This document shows, in pieces, positions 7,103-13,775 of a stretch of DNA of 15,338 nt. The first letter of the stretch is position 1; each line of letters begins with the position of its first letter. Below the pieces are notes generated by a model. That model made no database searches, was not told the origin of the DNA, and was given only the letters and a program-made list of their open reading frames with translations. This stretch comes from Bacilli bacterium (GTDB lineage Bacteria > Bacillota_I > Bacilli_A > ML615J-28 > CAG-698). The stretch spans positions 1-15,338 of the forward strand of contig JAQUYJ010000010.1 of assembly GCA_028691905.1 (NCBI GenBank), read 5' to 3'. The position numbers and the translations under genes are program-made.

Positions 7103-7616
7103 TTTTCTTTCCTGGGCCGAAGAACACGATGATTTATTCCATGAACTGTATCACCATGATTCTTTGGTATTTGATCAGTGGAATACGGTTTTGAAAGTAA
7201 CTACCTATATCGATCAATTACCAGAAAAAGACAGAAATGTCGATTTGGATATAATTTATGATGTCGGGTATGCCTACTTGTATCAGAAAGTAAATGATTT
7301 TAAACAGTATCTGGCTAATTACTTTCATCATGATATTCATCAGATACTGGCCTTTGACCGGGTAATTTATTACTTGTTCTATATGGAGGACGTAAAAGAC
7401 AGTCTTCTGGAACAGGAAAGATATACCCCCTATGCTGCGGAAGTAATCGAACCGATATTGGAGAAACTGGAAAAAGCTCTCCATACCCACAAAAAAGTTG
7501 CACCCGAACAGTATGAGGAGTGGGATCAGCTCCTGCTTCATGTCATTCCCCACAAGCAGACGGTCCTTACCACTCCTGAAATATTTCCCCAGGCAGCAGA
7601 AGAACTGGATATTTAA
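7092..7616 (+). CDS. uncharacterised helical protein
   Basis: 174 residues, with no signal peptide or membrane helix. I do not recognise a family. It is rich in aromatic and acidic residues (several His-His, Tyr-Tyr and Asp-Asp pairs) and reads as mostly alpha-helical, with a possible amphipathic helix near 118-136 (EVIEPILEKLEKAL). The start is backed by AAGGAG (7079-7084) 7 nt upstream. The gene overlaps the YcxB-like gene by 11 nt and ends in a perfect palindromic terminator, so the two form a closed bicistronic unit. Physical or functional partnership with the membrane protein is a reasonable guess, but nothing in the sequence names the role. Confidence 0.75.
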   Translation: MKSDFLSWAEEHDDLFHELYHHDSLVFDQWNTVLKVTTYIDQLPEKDRNVDLDIIYDVGYAYLYQKVNDFKQYLANYFHHDIHQILAFDRVIYYLFYMEDVKDSLLEQERYTPYAAEVIEPILEKLEKALHTHKKVAPEQYEEWDQLLLHVIPHKQTVLTTPEIFPQAAEELDI

Positions 7617-7640
7617 AAAAAGCACGGATCCGTGCTTTTT
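7617..7640. terminator. bidirectional terminator, perfect 24-bp palindrome
   Basis: AAAAAGCACG / CGTGCTTTTT arms (10 bp) surround a GATC loop; the whole 24 bases are self-complementary. It closes both the 6542-7616 unit and lysS, which converge here. Confidence 0.9.
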
Positions 7641-9129
7641 ATTTTGTACGCATATGAGGGAAGAGTAAAACATCGCGAATGGAGTCAGCTCCAGTCAAGA
7701 GCATTACAGTTCGGTCAATACCGATTCCAAGACCTCCGGTAGGAGCCATTCCGTATTCAAGTGCTTCCACAAAATCATAATCCATTTCGTTTGCTTCTTC
7801 ATTTCCCAAATCTTTTTCTTTCAGTTGGTTTTCAAAGCGCTGTTTTTGATCAATCGGGTCATTTAATTCTGAAAAGGCGTTGGCATATTCTTTTTTGTTG
7901 ATGAACAGTTCGAAGCGGTCGGTAAAACGGGGATCCATTTTACTCTTCTTGGCGAGGGGACTGATTTCCAAAGGGTGACCATAAACAAATGTCGGTTGAA
8001 TCAGATGCTCTTCTACATATTTCTCAAAGAATAAATTAATAACATGGCCATAACTTTGTTCATGCTTGTTGACAATTATATTGTGTTCTTCTGCCAGGAG
8101 AAGGGCTTCTTCAGTGGAAATTACCTGGAAGAAATCAATATTGGTATATTGCTTGATGGCATCAACCATATGAATTCGCTTGAAACCGGCAGCCAGACTG
8201 ATTTCATTTCCCTGATAGGACAGGGCTGTGGTTCCCAGTACCTCCATGGCAACTTCAGAAAAACAGGCTTCAATCAGATCCATCATTCCTTCCATATCCG
8301 AATAGGCTAAATAAGCTTCAACGGTAGTGAATTCAGGGTTGTGGGTCGAGTCCATTCCTTCATTTCTGAATAATCTTCCGATTTCATAGACAGCTTCCAT
8401 CCCACCAACAATCAGTCGCTTGAGGGGCAATTCGGTAGCAATCCGCAGATAAAAGTCCATATCCAAAGCATTATGATGGGTAGTGAACGGTCGGGCATTT
8501 GCTCCCCCTAAAATAGGTTGGAGAATGGGGGTTTCCACTTCCACAAACCCTCTTTTATCAAAAAAGTGTTGGAAAGCACGAATGATTTTAGGACGCAGAA
8601 AAGCAATCCGTTTCGATTCTTCATTGACGATTAAATCAACATAGCGGTGTCTTCGTGCTTCTTCCTTATCCTGTAAGCCATGAAACTTTTCGGGCAGGGG
8701 GCGGAGTGCTTTTGTCAGATGGGTGTAAGTCGTTGCTTTAACGGTCAGTTCGCCCGTATTGGTTCGGATTACCAACCCGGTAATCCCAACAATATCCCCT
8801 AAATCGCCTTTATCAAAGCAATCAAATTCTTCTTCGGTTAAGGCATCACTTCGGACATAGATCTGCAGATAACCGTAACGGTCCTGAATATGCATAAATC
8901 CGGCTTTGCCTTTGCTTCGTTTCGACATGATTCTTCCCGCAACCTGCACTTCTTTGTTTAATTCGTGCAGTTCCTCTTTGGTATAGGAAGCATACAGTTC
9001 ATTTATTTGTTTGGAATCAGATGTACGGATGAATTTCTGACCGAAAGGATCGATTCCTTTGGCCCGCAATTCTTCCATTTTTTTTCTTCTGACGAGTTCT
9101 TGATCATTCAGATTGGATTCAAAATTCAT
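7639..9129 (-). CDS. lysS: lysyl-tRNA synthetase, class II
   Basis: 496 residues, the normal bacterial LysS length; it charges tRNA-Lys with lysine in the cytoplasm. The N-terminal helix is followed by an OB-fold anticodon-binding domain (about 60-145), then the class II catalytic core (about 165-494). Motif 2 is [14 protein letters not shown] (254-267) and motif 3 is GLGIGIDR (466-473). The short acidic N-terminal start ([17 protein letters not shown]) is normal. The ribosome site AGAGGTG (9134-9140) lies 4 nt from the ATG. The leader is about 25 nt, leaving no room for a T-box. The gene is monocistronic, converges with the 6542-7616 unit and lies downstream of the SGNH gene. The identification is secure. 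Confidence 0.98.
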   Translation of the reverse strand: MNFESNLNDQELVRRKKMEELRAKGIDPFGQKFIRTSDSKQINELYASYTKEELHELNKEVQVAGRIMSKRSKGKAGFMHIQDRYGYLQIYVRSDALTEEEFDCFDKGDLGDIVGITGLVIRTNTGELTVKATTYTHLTKALRPLPEKFHGLQDKEEARRHRYVDLIVNEESKRIAFLRPKIIRAFQHFFDKRGFVEVETPILQPILGGANARPFTTHHNALDMDFYLRIATELPLKRLIVGGMEAVYEIGRLFRNEGMDSTHNPEFTTVEAYLAYSDMEGMMDLIEACFSEVAMEVLGTTALSYQGNEISLAAGFKRIHMVDAIKQYTNIDFFQVISTEEALLLAEEHNIIVNKHEQSYGHVINLFFEKYVEEHLIQPTFVYGHPLEISPLAKKSKMDPRFTDRFELFINKKEYANAFSELNDPIDQKQRFENQLKEKDLGNEEANEMDYDFVEALEYGMAPTGGLGIGIDRTVMLLTGADSIRDVLLFPHMRTK

Positions 9130-9153
9130 AGGGCACCTCTTTTTTTATTCACT

Positions 9154-9162
9154 ATTATACCA
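9154..9162 (-). promoter_or_regulatory. extended -10 promoter of lysS
   Basis: The minus strand reads TGGTATAAT. The -35 region is a poor match (TTTCTT). The 61-base gap between lysS and the upstream SGNH gene shows no clear terminator hairpin, so some read-through from the SGNH gene is possible. Confidence 0.7.
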
Positions 9163-9190
9163 TATATTTTTTAAAAAAGAAAGAGCGGTT

Positions 9191-9895
9191 TTAAGGGATG
9201 AAGGGGGTCAATAGGTTCGTAATAACCATGTACCCGGGCAGGGAAATATGAAGACCTTCAACCGTATATTCTTTTTTCAGAAAACCGTCTTCCCCCAGCA
9301 GGTGGGGATAGATATCAATATAGACAATGTCATGGCTTTCACAGTAGGCTTTGATAACTGCATTGATTTCTTCAATTGCAGGATTGGTACGGGGACGGAC
9401 CAATACTTTACTGTAAACAGTAGCCCGTGGATGAACGGGATAAAGACTCAATACATAGAGCATAATTTTTCTGTCTGTGATTTCCTTTATAATTTTAATG
9501 ATATTTCCGGCGATTTCCTGGGGAGTACGTTTCAGCAAAAAATCATTGGTACCGATCTGGAGGAATATTTTGCGGGGTTTAATTTTAAAGACATTGTCTT
9601 CCAGACGGTCCAAAACACCATCCGTTGTATCACCGGCAATTCCCCGGTTATATATATCGGCACCGTAGAAAAATTCATCGGTGTGATAGAAATCAGTTAA
9701 AGAATCTCCTAAAAAAACAATCCCGTCGGGATGAGCCTGTTCATTTAATTCCCGGAAAATTGCCCGTTTGTCTTCCCCTGTTTTTTTAATAAACTTGAGA
9801 ATATAAATCACGAGGATGATGATGGTTGTGATTAATCCGGCGGTAATCACCATCATCATTATAAATAAAAATGTTGATATCTGAATGAGGAACAT
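9191..9895 (-). CDS. membrane-anchored SGNH/GDSL hydrolase
   Basis: 234 residues from the preferred ATG. Residues about 5-33 form one long hydrophobic anchor, and the rest is an SGNH hydrolase (esterase or acylhydrolase). Block I is FLGDSLT with Ser65, block II GIAGDTT has Gly85, block III IGTND has Asn117, and block V EGLHISLPGY has His216. The catalytic acid position, normally Asp three residues before His, is Glu213. The start at 9895 is chosen because AAGGAG sits 7 nt upstream; an open frame continues 29 codons further, but through promoter sequence. The substrate is unknown; relatives act on lipids, acetylated sugars or cell-wall polymers. The face of the membrane it acts on cannot be decided. 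Confidence 0.9.
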   Translation of the reverse strand: MFLIQISTFLFIMMMVITAGLITTIIILVIYILKFIKKTGEDKRAIFRELNEQAHPDGIVFLGDSLTDFYHTDEFFYGADIYNRGIAGDTTDGVLDRLEDNVFKIKPRKIFLQIGTNDFLLKRTPQEIAGNIIKIIKEITDRKIMLYVLSLYPVHPRATVYSKVLVRPRTNPAIEEINAVIKAYCESHDIVYIDIYPHLLGEDGFLKKEYTVEGLHISLPGYMVITNLLTPFIP

Positions 9896-9902
9896 ATGTT
9901 TT

Positions 9903-9908
9903 CTCCTT
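9903..9908 (-). promoter_or_regulatory. ribosome binding site deciding the SGNH start
   Basis: The minus strand reads AAGGAG, 7 nt before the ATG at 9895, supporting this start over the longer open frame. Confidence 0.75.
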
Positions 9909-9916
9909 TTTCTATC

Positions 9917-9945
9917 ATTGTAACATACAACCCTCCTTTTCGCAA
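9917..9945 (-). promoter_or_regulatory. promoter of the SGNH hydrolase gene
   Basis: The minus strand has TTGCGA (9940-9945), 17 bp, then TACAAT (9917-9922), preceded by TGT as an extended -10. This places the start of transcription downstream of the longer candidate start codon. Confidence 0.6.
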
Positions 9946-9962
9946 ACAAATCGCAAACTTTA

Positions 9963-9991
9963 TTGCATAAATAAGGTTTCAATGGTATAAT
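9963..9991 (+). promoter_or_regulatory. promoter of the 10011-11473 operon
   Basis: TTGCAT (9963-9968), a 17-bp spacer, then TGG-TATAAT (extended -10, TATAAT at 9986-9991). It is one of the best sigma-A-type promoters in the window. Confidence 0.75.
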
Positions 9992-10010
9992 ACAAAAAAA
10001 AGAGGATAAT

Positions 10011-10538
10011 ATGGAATTTGTATATACTGCGTTGGCTGTAATGGTTCTTGCCCTTCTTTATGAGATGGTCATCCGACCCGTACAAGAGCAAAAAAAAATA
10101 ATCACATTTTTGGAACAGTTCAGTTCTTTTCATCTGACAGTCGAAAAGAACACCTTATACGATTATGCCTTGGAAGATTCCAATCTATTGATCTTGATTA
10201 AGGTCGTGTCGATTCCTGCCCACTCCTGTGTGACCATCAACAGTAAGGACACATGGAGTCTTACCTGGGGCGGTAATCCGTTTCATCCGGGAAGAGCCTA
10301 TCCCAAACAGCGTTATATGAACGAGTTGAAACTGTTTTTAAAGAAAGAATTTGTTTTTGAAAAAAGAACGTTAAAGCTGGTTCTTCTATATCCGAAAACA
10401 GAAAAAATACTTCGCTATTTAAATGAAAGTGAACTGGATATCATCACAGCACAAAAAACGGTCCATGGTTACAAAGTGACAACCGTTGAATGGATGGTTC
10501 AGGATTTTCCCACTTTGATTAAGGAGGAAACAAAATGA
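10011..10538 (+). CDS. uncharacterised membrane-anchored protein
   Basis: 175 residues. One N-terminal membrane helix (about 4-20) is followed by a soluble alpha/beta domain. I do not recognise the family. The region 60-105 is unusually patterned: a run of hydrophobic beta residues (LLILIKVVSI), then INSKDTWSLTWGG and PGRAYPKQRYM, with Trp, Gly and Pro residues that look like a conserved active or binding surface. A nuclease-like fold crossed my mind, but no PD-(D/E)xK set is visible. The start has AGAGG at 10001-10005. The stop overlaps the ATG of the metal-binding lipoprotein by 4 nt (ATGA), implying translational coupling. A role linked to that lipoprotein is inference. Confidence 0.75.
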   Translation: MEFVYTALAVMVLALLYEMVIRPVQEQKKIITFLEQFSSFHLTVEKNTLYDYALEDSNLLILIKVVSIPAHSCVTINSKDTWSLTWGGNPFHPGRAYPKQRYMNELKLFLKKEFVFEKRTLKLVLLYPKTEKILRYLNESELDIITAQKTVHGYKVTTVEWMVQDFPTLIKEETK

Positions 10539-11473
10539 ATAAAATAAAAATAATCCTTTTATTCTTTTTGCTTGCATTCGGATTAAGTGCCTGTACGACA
10601 AGTGAACAGGCCGATATCTATACATCGATTTACCCGATTGAATTCATGACAAAAGAAATCGTCAAAGAACATTTAAAAGTGGATACCTGCTATCCGCGGG
10701 GAGCAGATGTTCATGATTATGAACCACCTGCCAATACAATTGTACGAATGACAAGAAGTAAACTGGTGTTTTATGTTGGAGCGGGGTTGGAAGCATTTAT
10801 AGAAAATGCGGAAGATTCCACATTTAAGGACAGTAACACCACTCTGGTGGAATTATCGGAATCCGTTGTATTGCTGGATTATGACGGCGAAGAATATTTG
10901 CCCGATGATCACAGTACCCACCCTCATTCGGTTGATCCCCATATTTGGCTCGATCCGAGTAGGATGGTCATTATGGCCAATGTCATTTTAACGAACCTGA
11001 TTGCAGTGGCACCGGAACATGAACAGGAATTTCGTGTCAATCATGCTGCACTGACAGAAAAGCTACAGCAACTTGACAGCGACTATATAACAGCTTTCCG
11101 TAATCCGGAAATCGCCAAAAAAATTATACTTGTTGATCATGATGCGTATCTGTACTGGCAGAACCGTTATGGTATTGAACGGATAAGGGCCAGAATTGAC
11201 AATCACAGCTGCGATGTCATTCCCAGTGTATTCATTGAGAATTTACAAAAAATAAGAGATAATAATATCGAATATATCGCAGTGACGACCAATGAAGCAA
11301 TCTGTGCTGTTGTCAATCAGTATGTGAGTGAGGCTAATCTGACGCAGGTGACTTTGCATAACATTGCAACGATTACTTCCCGGGAAGAAGCAGACAACAA
11401 GGATTATTTTGAATTGATGTATATTAATTTAAGTACACTGATAACGATATTTCCGAAAGTAATATCGGAATAA
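10535..11473 (+). CDS. ZnuA-like metal-binding lipoprotein (cluster A-I)
   Basis: 312 residues. The lipoprotein signal ends in lipobox LSAC (Cys20). The rest matches the zinc/manganese substrate-binding protein family of ABC importers: ADVHDYEP with His60, a short His-rich stretch (DDHSTHPH, 124-131), DPHIWLDP with His136, and VDHDAYLYW with His202. The C-terminal ligand region is divergent: where relatives have an 'F-V-E-x-Q' Glu, this reads IAVTTNEAI, and no LDPL-type Asp follows. The best guess is three-His zinc binding. A strong AAGGAGG (10521-10527) precedes the ATG. No permease or ATPase gene is adjacent in this window, so it is either served by a distant transporter or used otherwise. 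Confidence 0.87.
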   Translation: MNKIKIILLFFLLAFGLSACTTSEQADIYTSIYPIEFMTKEIVKEHLKVDTCYPRGADVHDYEPPANTIVRMTRSKLVFYVGAGLEAFIENAEDSTFKDSNTTLVELSESVVLLDYDGEEYLPDDHSTHPHSVDPHIWLDPSRMVIMANVILTNLIAVAPEHEQEFRVNHAALTEKLQQLDSDYITAFRNPEIAKKIILVDHDAYLYWQNRYGIERIRARIDNHSCDVIPSVFIENLQKIRDNNIEYIAVTTNEAICAVVNQYVSEANLTQVTLHNIATITSREEADNKDYFELMYINLSTLITIFPKVISE

Positions 11474-11500
11474 TGAAACAAAAATAAAAGGAGAAAATAC

Positions 11501-11529
11501 TTGATTTTTAGCTCCTTATAGTGTAAAAT
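11501..11529 (+). promoter_or_regulatory. promoter of the tRNA pair
   Basis: TTGATT (11501-11506), a 17-bp spacer, then TAAAAT (11524-11529). It lies about 30 bases before the mature tRNA-Tyr. No clear terminator separates it from the lipoprotein gene. Confidence 0.6.
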
Positions 11530-11559
11530 ATACTAGCAGTTTGTTGATGAACTGCTTGT

Positions 11560-11644
11560 GGAGGGGTAGCGAAGTGGCTAAACGCGGTGGACTGTAAATC
11601 CACTCTCTCAGAGTTCGGTGGTTCGAATCCACTCCCCTCCACCA
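11560..11644 (+). tRNA. tRNA-Tyr (anticodon GTA)
   Basis: 85 nt including encoded CCA. The acceptor GGAGGGG pairs with CCCCTCC, the discriminator is A, the anticodon GTA is at 11594-11596, the T-loop TTCGAAT is present, and the long variable arm is characteristic of bacterial tRNA-Tyr. Confidence 0.96.
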
Positions 11645-11660
11645 TTTCCCTTTTTTTCGA

Positions 11661-11676
11661 GGAATCGTATGATTCC
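11661..11676 (+). other. small hairpin between the two tRNAs
   Basis: GGAATC-GTAT-GATTCC forms a 6-bp stem with a 4-nt loop in the 46-nt spacer. It is not followed by a good T-run, so it is more likely a spacer or processing structure than a terminator. Confidence 0.35.
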
Positions 11677-11690
11677 CAAATTTTAAAAAT

Positions 11691-11765
11691 AGGGCCATAG
11701 CCAAGCGGTAAGGCAACGGACTTTGACTCCGTCATTCGATTGTTCAAATCAATCTGGCCCTGCCA
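11691..11765 (+). tRNA. tRNA-Gln (anticodon TTG)
   Basis: 75 nt including encoded CCA. The acceptor AGGGCCA pairs with TGGCCCT, the discriminator is G, the anticodon TTG is at 11723-11725 in loop CTTTGAC, and the T-arm is GATTG-TTCAAAT-CAATC. No separate promoter is seen, so it is probably processed from one transcript with tRNA-Tyr. Confidence 0.96.
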
Positions 11766-11770
11766 TTATA

Positions 11771-11798
11771 AAAATCCAAGCGAACTTGGATTTTTTTT
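11771..11798. terminator. bidirectional rho-independent terminator after the tRNAs
   Basis: A 10-bp stem AAAATCCAAG/CTTGGATTTT has a CGAA loop (TTCG on the other strand) and T-rich tails in both directions. It closes the tRNA unit and the convergent VIT1 gene. Confidence 0.9.
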
Positions 11799-12672
11799 AT
11801 AATTCGATGCCGAACAATAATTTTACGACATAACCTATGCCAAAGGAAATGAGGGACACTCCCAGGCTGATTGCTACCATCTGCCAGAACCGGCCTTTGA
11901 AAGGGAGGTTCTTCGCAACGGAAATGTAGTAATTAAAGAAAAAGATAATGATAACAACACTTGCGAGCATAATACCCAGGGAAAGAAAATGGTTGTTGGG
12001 AATCAGCAGATAGGGCAAAACGAGAATCGCAACAGTAATAATATAAGCTACACCGGTATAGAGGGCACTTTTTTTCGCATTTGGATTATTGTCTGTTTTG
12101 GCACTTAGATACTCGCTGGATGCCATGGAAAGACTCGCTGCAATTCCAGTGATGATGGCTGACAGACTTATTATTTTCGAATCAGCAAAAGCAAGCGTCA
12201 AGCCGGCAATGGCTCCGGTCAATTCCACCAAAGCATCATTGAGACCCAAAACAATCGACCCAACGTAATTCAGGCGTTCTTCATCAAGCATATCGAGTAA
12301 TTCTTTTTCATGTTCCTGTTCTTCGAGGGCAATTTGACCGGCATTTTTTTCGTATTTTTCGAGTTGCATATAGAGTGCTTCTGCTCCTGCTTCCCCTTTT
12401 TCCATTATTTTTAAAGTGAAGGTGTAACCCAATAAAATATGGAGTATCTGATAGATAAAAATAGCAAAGCGGTTTGGTTTTGTCGGTTTGTTTAAAACAC
12501 GGGTCCATATCTCATAGTGAGCTTTTTCTTGCGCAGCAATCCGTTCGAGGATGGCTCTGTTTTTTTCGTCCTTTGTTCTTTTTGCAATGTTTTTGTAAAC
12601 ATGATATTCTGTGATTTCAGCTTTTTGTACTTTTTGAATTTGTTTTAAAATGTTTTTTGGGATTGTATTCAT
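11797..12672 (-). CDS. ferritin-like/VIT1 fusion iron (manganese) transporter
   Basis: 291 residues. Residues about 1-130 form a rubrerythrin-type ferritin-like bundle with two ExxH diiron motifs, EKAH (49-52) and EQEH (118-121), plus acidic positions near Glu19/Glu22 and 94-98. Residues about 136-290 are a five-helix VIT1/CCC1 membrane domain, with GLNDALVELTGAIAGL (143-158) as the signature first helix and SMASSEYLS (182-190). This is the MbfA-like architecture, in which the cytoplasmic diiron domain feeds or gates metal export. Iron is the usual cargo, and manganese is possible. AAAAGAGGT (12680-12688) lies 7 nt before the ATG. The gene is divergent from the NYN gene, and no Fur-type box is obvious. 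The domain calls are firm; direction and metal are inferred from the family. Confidence 0.93.
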   Translation of the reverse strand: MNTIPKNILKQIQKVQKAEITEYHVYKNIAKRTKDEKNRAILERIAAQEKAHYEIWTRVLNKPTKPNRFAIFIYQILHILLGYTFTLKIMEKGEAGAEALYMQLEKYEKNAGQIALEEQEHEKELLDMLDEERLNYVGSIVLGLNDALVELTGAIAGLTLAFADSKIISLSAIITGIAASLSMASSEYLSAKTDNNPNAKKSALYTGVAYIITVAILVLPYLLIPNNHFLSLGIMLASVVIIIFFFNYYISVAKNLPFKGRFWQMVAISLGVSLISFGIGYVVKLLFGIEL

Positions 12673-12691
12673 TTTTAATACCTCTTTTAGT

Positions 12692-12700
12692 AGTATAGCA
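12692..12700 (-). promoter_or_regulatory. extended -10 promoter of the VIT1 gene
   Basis: The minus strand reads TGCTATACT, with a weak -35 (TTTTAT at 17 bp). The leader is about 15 nt. Confidence 0.6.
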
Positions 12701-12747
12701 TAAAAATAAGAAAAATAAAAATGATATGGTAAATAACTATCTTTTTA

Positions 12748-12756
12748 TGTTATAAT
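12748..12756 (+). promoter_or_regulatory. extended -10 promoter of the NYN-LOTUS gene
   Basis: TGTTATAAT with no clear -35. Transcription would begin near 12763, excluding a TTG start at 12760. Confidence 0.65.
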
Positions 12757-12770
12757 AAGTTGAACACAGA

Positions 12771-12775
12771 AAGGA
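12771..12775 (+). promoter_or_regulatory. ribosome binding site deciding the NYN start
   Basis: AAGGA lies 8 nt before the ATG at 12784, favouring that ATG over the in-frame TTG at 12760, which lies upstream of the ribosome site. Confidence 0.65.
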
Positions 12776-12783
12776 TTATAAAG

Positions 12784-13686
12784 ATGGATACAGAAAGAAA
12801 ATTTGCTCTTTTAATTGATGCAGACAATGTGTCTTCCAGGTATATTAAATACATTTTGGATGAAATAAGCAATTACGGGACACTGACAATTAAACGGATA
12901 TATGGGGATTGGACAAGTACAACCAAACAGGGATGGAAGGATACCCTCCTGGAATACTCGATTACCCCAGTCCAGCAATACAACTATACAACGGGAAAAA
13001 ATTCTTCCGATTCGGCGATGATTATTGACGGAATGGATATTTTATCCAGTAAGGATGTCGATGGCTTCTGTATTGTTTCCTCGGACAGCGACTTCACCAG
13101 ACTTGCCGCAAGGTTCCGGGAATCGGGGAAAATGGTTATTGGGATGGGTGAAAAGAAAACTCCGAAACCTTTTATTTCCGCCTGCAGTGAATTCAAATAT
13201 TTGGAAATTTTGGTTGATGAAGATGAGCACGAATCGCAGATTGCCATCAATGATATTACTGTCATACGAAAAGTTATTCCTGACATTATCAATGAATCCG
13301 GCAGCAATGGGATGATTAATCTGGCTGATTTGGGAAATCATCTGGTCAAACGGTTCCCGGACTTTGATGCCCGTAACTATGGCTATACCAGCCTGTTGAA
13401 ATTCGTTTCAACCCTGTCCGAATTTACCATTGAGAAAAGGAAAAGCGTTCCCTTTGTGAAACTGAAAGACTTCAACAAGGGCGAAAAATCGATTGAAGAA
13501 TTGATTATTGAAATTTTGGGACAGGCTAAAAAGCAAACGATGAATATGGGGGAATTAAATCAGAAAGTAATGGAGAAATATCCCAATTTCAACTTAAAAG
13601 CACTGGGGTATGTCAAGTTTTCGAAATTTCTGAATGATTTAAAAGGCCTTGATATTGAAAATATGAATGTGAAAATAAAGAAATAA
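12784..13686 (+). CDS. NYN-domain predicted RNase with two C-terminal LOTUS (OST-HTH) domains
   Basis: 300 residues from the preferred ATG. The N-terminal NYN/PIN-like nuclease domain (about 5-145) keeps its acidic site: Asp12 and Asp14 in LIDADN, Asp76 in NSSDSAM, Asp101 and Asp103 in SSDSDF. Two similar OST-HTH/LOTUS repeats follow (about 158-228 and 236-298). Each begins with a helix (IRKVIPDIINES; IEELIIEILGQA) and has a 'Y/F-P-x-F-(D/N)-x-(R/K)-x-x-G-Y' core: FPDFDARNYGY and YPNFNLKALGY. LOTUS domains bind RNA (G-quadruplex or structured RNA) in studied cases, so an RNA-targeting Mg-dependent ribonuclease is a reasonable prediction. A terminator ends the gene, so it is monocistronic. It is divergent from VIT1 with no evident link. 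The architecture is firm; the RNA target is unknown. Confidence 0.92.
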   Translation: MDTERKFALLIDADNVSSRYIKYILDEISNYGTLTIKRIYGDWTSTTKQGWKDTLLEYSITPVQQYNYTTGKNSSDSAMIIDGMDILSSKDVDGFCIVSSDSDFTRLAARFRESGKMVIGMGEKKTPKPFISACSEFKYLEILVDEDEHESQIAINDITVIRKVIPDIINESGSNGMINLADLGNHLVKRFPDFDARNYGYTSLLKFVSTLSEFTIEKRKSVPFVKLKDFNKGEKSIEELIIEILGQAKKQTMNMGELNQKVMEKYPNFNLKALGYVKFSKFLNDLKGLDIENMNVKIKK

Positions 13687-13690
13687 AAAC

Positions 13691-13720
13691 AAAAGTATTG
13701 CCGGAAAGCAATACTTTTTT
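13691..13720 (+). terminator. rho-independent terminator of the NYN gene
   Basis: An 11-bp perfect stem AAAAGTATTGC/GCAATACTTTT has a 6-nt CGGAAA loop, followed by T's. Confidence 0.9.
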
Positions 13721-13748
13721 AAATTGTATTTTTATTTTTGTCTATTTT

Positions 13749-13757
13749 TGATATAAT
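13749..13757 (+). promoter_or_regulatory. extended -10 promoter of the GH127 gene
   Basis: TGATATAAT (TATAAT at 13752-13757) with a weak -35 region. It lies about 20 bases before the start codon. Confidence 0.6.
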
Positions 13758-13775
13758 ACCTATGAGGAAAAATAG

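Noticed and set aside
7617..7640. The 24-bp perfect palindrome as a possible recombination or restriction-related site.
   Set aside because: Its position between two converging genes, GATC loop and T-rich tails explain it fully as a bidirectional terminator.
9130..9153. A T-box or other riboswitch leader for lysS.
   Set aside because: Only about 25 nt separate the promoter from the start codon, too short for any known aminoacyl-tRNA sensing leader.
9941..9958. A short direct repeat (CGCAAAC twice) in the SGNH/10011 intergenic region, considered as an iteron or operator.
   Set aside because: There are only two copies, and one overlaps the -35 of the SGNH promoter; nothing else supports a replication or regulatory role.
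11508..11747. An open frame on the minus strand across the tRNA genes, giving an apparent 79-residue protein.
   Set aside because: It is the antisense of tRNA-Tyr and spacer. This kind of translation is a well-known false protein, and it has no promoter or ribosome site.
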